Shown: one piece after another, positions 59,393-64,000 of the stretch | How the letters are laid out: every line of letters begins with the position of its first letter | Numbering within the stretch: position 1 is the first letter of the stretch | Assembly (NCBI GenBank): GCA_018613055.1 | Contig: JAGGQZ010000013.1 | Coordinates: 186,001-250,000 of the forward strand | Length of the DNA stretch: 64,000 nucleotides | DNA from: Chryseobacterium sp. ISL-80 | Lineage (GTDB): Bacteria; Bacillota; Bacilli; Bacillales; Cytobacillaceae | Direction of reading: 5' to 3' | Position numbers and translations under genes: made by a program | The notes under the pieces: generated by a model | What the model was told of the DNA's origin: nothing | The model's database searches: none | What the model saw: the letters and a program-made list of their open reading frames with translations, nothing else

Positions 59393-60376
59393 ATGGCAGT
59401 CTTGGTTACTGGCGGTGCGGGTTATATTGGCAGTCATACTGTATTGGAGCTTTTGAAACGCGGAGAAGAAGTTGTAGTCATCGATAATCTGCTAAAAGGG
59501 CATAAAAAAGCCGTATTAAGTGAAGCTAAGTTTTTTGAAGGGGATATAAGGGATTCTGAATTCCTGAATCAGATCTTCATGAAAAATCAAATTGAGGCAG
59601 TTGTTCATTTTGCTGCAGATTCTCTTGTTGGCGAAAGTGTGAAAGAGCCGCTTAAGTACTATGATAACAATGTCGGAGGAGCAATTTCACTTTTGAGGGC
59701 AATGACAAAACACAATGTGAAAAAAATAGTTTTCTCTTCCACGGCAGCGGTTTATGGGGAGCCAGACTTGGTACCAATAAAGGAAACTATCCCGGCAAAC
59801 CCAACCAATCCTTATGGGGAAACGAAACTGGCAATCGAAAAAATGCTTAAATGGGCTGAGCAAGCCTATGGTATCCAGCATGTTGTACTTAGATATTTTA
59901 ATGTTGCCGGGGCAGATCTCGACTGTAAGCTTGGCGAAGATCACCAGCCTGAGACCCACCTAATTCCAATTATTTTGCAGGTTGCACAGGGCAAACGTGA
60001 AAAAATTATGATATTCGGCGACAACTACGATACCTCGGATGGCACCTGTATTCGTGATTATATTCATGTAACAGACCTTGCGAATGCCCATATACTCGCT
60101 ATCCAAAGATTGCGTGAGGGCGAATCCAGCACTGTTTATAATCTGGGGAATGGGAACGGCTTCTCTGTAAAAGAAGTAATAGAGGTATCGCGGAAGGTCA
60201 CAGGCAAGGCGATTCCAGCTGAGGTTGCACCTAGACGTGAGGGAGACCCGGGTAGGCTAGTTGCCTCATCGGAAAAAGCAGCGAGAGAACTCGGTTGGGA
60301 GCCGAAATATTCTGCACTTGAAACGATGATTGAGAGTGCCTGGAAATGGTTTCAAAAGAATCCTAAGGGCTATTGA
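59393..60376 (+). CDS. galE: UDP-glucose 4-epimerase
   Basis: The 327-residue SDR-family enzyme interconverts UDP-glucose and UDP-galactose (and often the N-acetyl forms) for wall polymers or galactose use. It shows the NAD site VTGGAGYIGSHTVLELL, FSSTAAVYGEPD, the catalytic Tyr and Lys in NPYGETKLAIEKML, RYFNVAGAD, and DGTCIRDYIHVTDLA. It stands alone, without galK or galT, which suggests a biosynthetic role. Its ribosome site lies in a strong hairpin, so translation may be regulated. Confidence 0.95.
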   Translation: MAVLVTGGAGYIGSHTVLELLKRGEEVVVIDNLLKGHKKAVLSEAKFFEGDIRDSEFLNQIFMKNQIEAVVHFAADSLVGESVKEPLKYYDNNVGGAISLLRAMTKHNVKKIVFSSTAAVYGEPDLVPIKETIPANPTNPYGETKLAIEKMLKWAEQAYGIQHVVLRYFNVAGADLDCKLGEDHQPETHLIPIILQVAQGKREKIMIFGDNYDTSDGTCIRDYIHVTDLANAHILAIQRLREGESSTVYNLGNGNGFSVKEVIEVSRKVTGKAIPAEVAPRREGDPGRLVASSEKAARELGWEPKYSALETMIESAWKWFQKNPKGY

Positions 60377-60466
60377 ATTCAAATAACAACGGATCAGTCA
60401 GCGTAGGGTTCAAATCAGGCGAAAAGATCTCTATGAAAAAAGATCCGTGAAAAAAGCCCTAAGAAA

Positions 60467-60496
60467 AAAAGCTCCAAATAAAGTAAGGAGCTTTTT
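60467..60496. terminator. Bidirectional terminator after galE
   Basis: AAAAAAGCTCC and GGAGCTTTTTT form a perfect stem that serves galE on the plus strand and the small minus-strand gene. Confidence 0.85.
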
Positions 60497-60505
60497 TGCA
60501 AAGGT

Positions 60506-60640
60506 TTAAATCTGATTAGCAAGTATCGTTAAAGCCGCGCTGATCAGCACAGTGGCTAATAATAATCCAGCATATAAGAGATTTCTTTGTCTTGCTTTTT
60601 TCCTTTGCATTTCCTCTGGTGTAAGCCAATTGTTTGACAT
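60506..60640 (-). CDS. Small single-helix membrane peptide
   Basis: This 44-residue frame has an excellent ribosome site (GGAGAAATAGG) before ATG 60640. The product starts with a polar, basic stretch (SNNWLTPEEMQRKKARQRN) and ends with one helix (LLYAGLLLATVLISAALTIL). Such short tail-anchored peptides are common in bacilli and mostly uncharacterised. It is a single gene with a shared terminator. The long upstream extension of the frame (to 60814) is not protein-like. Confidence 0.6.
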   Translation of the reverse strand: MSNNWLTPEEMQRKKARQRNLLYAGLLLATVLISAALTILANQI

Positions 60641-61067
60641 CCTATTTCTCCTTCTGTTTGAGGGTAGCTGGCTGACTTTTCCTTGTAGTGGAAGAGGTCC
60701 CTGTAGCTTTGCGTCATCATTTTTCAATGATTTTGCCCTATCTAAAAATATCTTAATTGTAAAAAAACAATCAATAGGTCTTTTGTCACGAATTTCTCTT
60801 TTGAATACAATCATCGCTATCTTTAATTCATTGACAAAAAAATTGTTTTAGTAAGGCCATCTCATCACCATCTTCAATGTAACTGTCCGAACCAGAAGTG
60901 AATACGGACAAAACAGTCATTCTTGGACTGATAGGATTATCAACAATTTTCGGCCTCTACTTAAAGAAAAGGATTTACAGCACTTGAAAAGGACATCGAT
61001 ATGCCGATAAATACGGATTGATATCTATTGATCTGGGTAGAAGGATTAAAAGGCCTTTTACATAAAA
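60641..61067. other. Intergenic region with one tiny frame
   Basis: The left part must contain the promoter of the 44-residue peptide gene; TTGACA-like sequence on the minus strand (near 60830) is a candidate -35. A 29-codon frame from GTG near 60898 (NTDKTVILGLIGLSTIFGLY) is helix-like but lacks a ribosome site and is probably a relic. Confidence 0.4.
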
Positions 61068-61097
61068 AAAAACGTGGCTAATTCAGCCGCGTTTTTT
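61068..61097. terminator. Terminator of the NlpC/P60 gene
   Basis: AAACG.GGCT and AGCC.CGTTT pair, with A-rich and T-rich sides. On the minus strand it lies 3 bases after the hydrolase stop. Confidence 0.8.
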
Positions 61098-61099
61098 TG

Positions 61100-61795
61100 T
61101 TATAATCTTTTAGCGCCAATGAATCTTGGCTTCCAATATGGATTATTGATGCTTGCGATTGATACACCTTTTGAGGTTGCTGAGTGTATCATTTGGCCGT
61201 TTCCAATGTAAATAGCTACATGGGTAACTTTTCTTCCACCGCTAGTTGCATAGAATAGTAGGTCGCCAGGTTGGTATGATGTGACTTTGGTTCCGACATT
61301 ATACATTTCCCCAGCTGTGCGTGGTAAATCTACTCCAGCCTTGCCGAATGAATAGTTTACTAGACCTGAACAGTCAAATCCGCTCGGATTGTTTCCTGCC
61401 CATTTATACTTCACTCCCATATTGCTTTTGGCAACTGAGATAGCATTTGCTTTATAATTATCAACAGGAGTGACAGCCGATTTTTTTACAGCTGTTTTCT
61501 TTACTACTGCTTTAGTGGTTTTAGGTGCAATATATTTTGAGCTTACGAAACCAGTTTTCCCTTTTGATGAGATTTTTGCCCATCCTTTTGATTGGGAAGC
61601 AACTGTTACAAGTTGATTTTTAGATAGTTTGGTAACGATTTTTCCAGAAGTAGAAGGTTTATTGCGCATATTCAATGTGCCGGAATTGATTTTCACATAA
61701 TAAGTTGTTCCAGCAGCAGATGCTTTATCCATAGACGGTGCGACAGTGGCTACTAAAGTGAAGAGTAACATGGATGCAAGAATTCTCTTTAACAA
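61100..61795 (-). CDS. Secreted NlpC/P60 peptidoglycan hydrolase with SH3 domain
   Basis: The 231-residue exported enzyme has a signal peptide (cleaved near ASAA, residue 28), a bacterial SH3 domain (about residues 31-90, GTLNMRNKPSTSGKIVTKL), a Lys/Val/Thr-rich linker, and an NlpC/P60 domain with catalytic Cys142 (DCSGLV), His192 (THVAIYIG) and His204. It cleaves stem peptides in the cell wall, usually the gamma-D-Glu to diamino acid bond. TTG 61795 is used as start with GGGGG upstream. A WalR-type box lies upstream, as for the DL-endopeptidases CwlO and LytE. Confidence 0.92.
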   Translation of the reverse strand: MLKRILASMLLFTLVATVAPSMDKASAAGTTYYVKINSGTLNMRNKPSTSGKIVTKLSKNQLVTVASQSKGWAKISSKGKTGFVSSKYIAPKTTKAVVKKTAVKKSAVTPVDNYKANAISVAKSNMGVKYKWAGNNPSGFDCSGLVNYSFGKAGVDLPRTAGEMYNVGTKVTSYQPGDLLFYATSGGRKVTHVAIYIGNGQMIHSATSKGVSIASINNPYWKPRFIGAKRL

Positions 61796-61824
61796 GTAGT
61801 TTTACCCCCGTTTGTTTTAAGTTA

Positions 61825-61855
61825 AACCTAGTATATAGCGAAAGGGGTTACAAAC
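61825..61855 (-). promoter_or_regulatory. Promoter of the NlpC/P60 gene
   Basis: On the minus strand TTGTTT, 16 bases, then TATACT form a plausible sigma-A promoter, located between the WalR box and the gene. Confidence 0.5.
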
Positions 61856-61868
61856 AAATAACGGGAAA

Positions 61869-61885
61869 ATTACATTTATATTACA
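61869..61885 (-). promoter_or_regulatory. WalR (YycF) binding box
   Basis: On the minus strand the sequence is TGTAAT-ATAAA-TGTAAT, an exact fit to the WalR consensus of two TGTWAH hexamers separated by 5 bases. It sits just upstream of the -35 of a cell-wall hydrolase, the typical WalRK target. Confidence 0.72.
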
Positions 61886-62005
61886 AATTCCGACAGTAAT
61901 TCCATGTAAGAATATAACGATTGATGAAAATTATATCGAATGATAAAGATTTTGGATAAAATGAACCGTTACGGAAGCTCATTTATTTAATATAGTTAAT
62001 AGAGT

Positions 62006-62033
62006 TGGCCAGGATACCATCGACCTGGCCAGT
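62006..62033. other. Perfect 8-bp stem-loop after the LtaS-like gene
   Basis: TGGCCAGG and CCTGGCCA pair around about a 10-base loop, 16 bases beyond the stop of the minus-strand gene. No T-run follows, so it may be a weak or factor-assisted terminator. Confidence 0.5.
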
Positions 62034-62048
62034 TTCGCATAAAGCATT

Positions 62049-63851
62049 TTATTTAAAAGAACGTACATAATCATCTGATAATTTCATGTAATGGATAATT
62101 TTCTTTAATTCATCTTTCGCTTCTTCGGTAACTCCACTTTCAAGTCTATCCGATATGGATGTCAGCAGACCGCTGTCATTCGTTTTACCCGGAGTAAAAG
62201 CATATTCATCTGTCACAAATGTTCCGGTTGGAGCATAAAAGCGAATACCGATTGTATTGGAGGTAGCATTGATCAAATCCGTGCCAAATATAACGTCTTT
62301 GCCCAGATCAAGTCCCAATAAATTTGCGATAGTAGGATTGACGTCAATCAAGCCGCCAACCGAGTTAACGGTTTTTCCTTTTTGATTTGGTATCTTTACA
62401 ATGAATGGGACATTTAAATGATCTAATATGGGATGATATTCATGGCCAAGAAGTTCATTAACAAGTGTGGTATCTTTTTTGTTTTGGGTCTGGACACCTT
62501 GGTGGTCACCGTAAACTACGATCATTGAATCGTCATACAGGCCAGAGGTTTTAAGTGCTTCAACGAGAATTCCAAATGCATAGTCAGCATAACTGACAGA
62601 TTTGATATATGATCCGACAATTGACTCATTATACTCTTCAGGTAAAGCTACTGTATATTGGCTTTTGATTTCAGGTAGATCGTAAGGATAATGGCTTGAT
62701 AAAGCGATAATGTGAGCGTAGAATTTCTTATCTTTTATTTCCGCCAATTTTTCGACCGTCTTTTTATATAAAATTTCATCGGATACACCATAAGCTATAA
62801 AATCTTCTTTTCCAAAGTAGTCTTGATCGAAATATTTTTCAAAACCCAGTGCTTCATACATCTCTTTTCTGCTCCAAAAGGAAACCTCATTAGCATGGAA
62901 AGTCGCTGTATAGTAACCAGCCTGTTTCAATTGTCTGGGTAAACTCGGTACAACCTTGCCTGCAATGGCAGTGGACATTGGTTCATTGCCAAGTGCATAT
63001 ATGGAGCTGTTAACCAGGAATTCAGCATCTGATGTATTACCCTTGCCTACCTGAGTGTAGAAGTTCGGAAAATAATATGACTCCTTGATCAGCCGGTTCA
63101 AGTTTGGGGTGATCTCGGCTCCTTCAATACGTTTGTTGAGCAGAAAGTTTTGGACGGACTCCAATTGCACGATAATCAGGTTTCTACCCTTTGCGATTCC
63201 TTTTAACTTTGAATTTGTGTTCAAGTGTGATGGTTTTTTGCTGGCAACCAACTCAGGAGTTATATCCCTCTCTCCCCTGAATAAAGTACTGGTTTCAGAA
63301 GAGATTTCCATTAATTGATAAGCAAAGAACCCTATTGTATTGTATTGGTTTATTTCGCTGATTTGCTGTGAGGCTCTGTAAAAACTAATGGAAAGAAATA
63401 TGATATTGATTGCTGCGAGTATAACAATCAGTTTACTTTGGATTCGTATTATTTTTTCTGAAAGTTCTTTTGTATACTTCCATAGTAAGGACATGAACAG
63501 AATATCTAAGAAAAACCATAAATATTTTGCTTTGAATAATGCGTAGATGCTGGTCCGGATATCACCAAGCTGACCAGCTTGTGCCAGGGATTTATATGTA
63601 ACGAGTGAATTGTAGTAGTCAAAGTACATAACAGCTGTTAAAAAAAAGAAAGAGCCGATTATGTTTAGAATCAAATAAACTAATAATTTTTTATTTAATA
63701 AATTGGTTAACAAAAAGAATATTACTAAGAAGGAGACTTCCATTGCTGCTCCGCTTGCATCCAGGGTGCCCAGAATCTCGAAGCGGGTATAGAGTGATTT
63801 AATCCCAAGAGAAAATATAGTCAGGAGTGCTAGAAAAGAGAACTTTTTCAC
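62049..63851 (-). CDS. LtaS-family membrane sulfatase (phosphoglycerol transferase-like)
   Basis: The 600-residue protein has about five helices in the first 165 residues, then a large extracellular sulfatase-fold domain. LtaS-type features are the metal-binding Glu231 in VQLESVQNF, the catalytic Thr273 in GKGNTSDAEF, HANEVSFWSRKEMYEALGF, and VVYGDHQGV. Such enzymes transfer glycerol phosphate from phosphatidylglycerol to make or prime lipoteichoic acid. Residue 232-240 and the short loop differ from housekeeping LtaS as I know it, so it may be a YvgJ/YqgS-type accessory member. GTG 63851 has a perfect GGAGGTGATAAG before it. Confidence 0.87.
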   Translation of the reverse strand: MKKFSFLALLTIFSLGIKSLYTRFEILGTLDASGAAMEVSFLVIFFLLTNLLNKKLLVYLILNIIGSFFFLTAVMYFDYYNSLVTYKSLAQAGQLGDIRTSIYALFKAKYLWFFLDILFMSLLWKYTKELSEKIIRIQSKLIVILAAINIIFLSISFYRASQQISEINQYNTIGFFAYQLMEISSETSTLFRGERDITPELVASKKPSHLNTNSKLKGIAKGRNLIIVQLESVQNFLLNKRIEGAEITPNLNRLIKESYYFPNFYTQVGKGNTSDAEFLVNSSIYALGNEPMSTAIAGKVVPSLPRQLKQAGYYTATFHANEVSFWSRKEMYEALGFEKYFDQDYFGKEDFIAYGVSDEILYKKTVEKLAEIKDKKFYAHIIALSSHYPYDLPEIKSQYTVALPEEYNESIVGSYIKSVSYADYAFGILVEALKTSGLYDDSMIVVYGDHQGVQTQNKKDTTLVNELLGHEYHPILDHLNVPFIVKIPNQKGKTVNSVGGLIDVNPTIANLLGLDLGKDVIFGTDLINATSNTIGIRFYAPTGTFVTDEYAFTPGKTNDSGLLTSISDRLESGVTEEAKDELKKIIHYMKLSDDYVRSFK

Positions 63852-64000
63852 CTTATCACCTCCATATTCGGAAAATTACTTTATGGCAATCAGTGTAGAC
63901 CAGGAATTGTTTAGTTAAACGATGAATGTTATTTGGTTCTGTTTAGGAATCTGAAGAATCTACATTATAAAAATTCTTAGCTAATAATAAAAGCCCTGCA

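Noticed and set aside
60898-60987. 29-codon frame with a helix-like sequence
   Set aside because: No ribosome site and unusual GTG start; more likely a relic than a gene.

Overview
The window looks like a chromosome segment of a low-GC, Gram-positive, spore-former-type bacterium of the Bacillaceae. Supporting signs are strong AGGAGG-type ribosome binding sites, frequent GTG/TTG starts, Bacillus-style regulators (XylR, KdgR, YesMN, CcpA-like cre sites, a WalR box), a comK/yhzC-like pair, a GlpP-type leader in front of glpK, and an LtaS-like sulfatase. No rRNA, tRNA, CRISPR array, intact insertion sequence or prophage was recognised. The sequence shows one long accessory carbohydrate island (1-48.5 kb) followed by a cell-envelope/competence region.

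Region 1 (1-15.3 kb): two tandem GH13_31 alpha-glucosidases (the first cut by the window edge), then a complete D-xylose module: xylFGH importer, a Gfo/Idh oxidoreductase, an intracellular GH43, the divergent ROK repressor xylR, xylA and xylB, then galM and an aldo/keto reductase. Near-identical 27-bp XylR-type operators lie before xylF, xylA and the GH10 xylanase at 23 kb, and define a xylan/xylose regulon. Right after the aldo/keto reductase is a 12-unit, 53-bp-period array of hairpin-forming repeats (15354-15975) with no coding content. It is the most striking unexplained structure here.

Region 2 (16.2-25.1 kb): a YesL-like membrane protein, a CUT1 sugar importer without its own ATPase, a YesN/YesM two-component system, a secreted GH10 xylanase and a secreted NodB-type deacetylase. 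Together they can sense, cut, deacetylate and import xylan fragments.

Region 3 (25.2-34.7 kb): a secreted modular PIG-L deacetylase divergent from a ROK regulator, which is followed by an Fe3+/phosphonate-type ABC importer and an ArgH-like lyase with altered signature residues. The substrate of this set is unknown.

Region 4 (34.9-37.3 kb): two TM2-domain proteins and a secreted M14 carboxypeptidase. Region 5 (37.7-48.5 kb): a 12-gene sugar-acid operon (kdgR, kdgK, hxlB-like, Ldh2 dehydrogenase, TRAP dctPQM, zinc dehydrogenase, KDPG aldolase, uxuA, mannonate oxidoreductase, hxlA-like). It has three tandem palindromic operators in front and lacks uronate isomerase. The two ribulose-monophosphate-type enzymes lie near its two ends.

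Region 6 (48.5-64 kb): a pgaCD-like exopolysaccharide synthase pair, a secreted 5'-nucleotidase, a lipoprotein amidase, a yhzC-like IDEAL protein, a sigma-70-like factor, and a comK homologue behind a structured leader with an intrinsic terminator. Next come two paralogous small membrane proteins flanking a decayed polymorphic-toxin C-terminus, then glpK, galE (ribosome site inside a hairpin), a 44-residue membrane peptide, a WalR-boxed NlpC/P60 hydrolase and an LtaS-family sulfatase. All product names come from reading motifs and remembered family sequences; no database search was possible.
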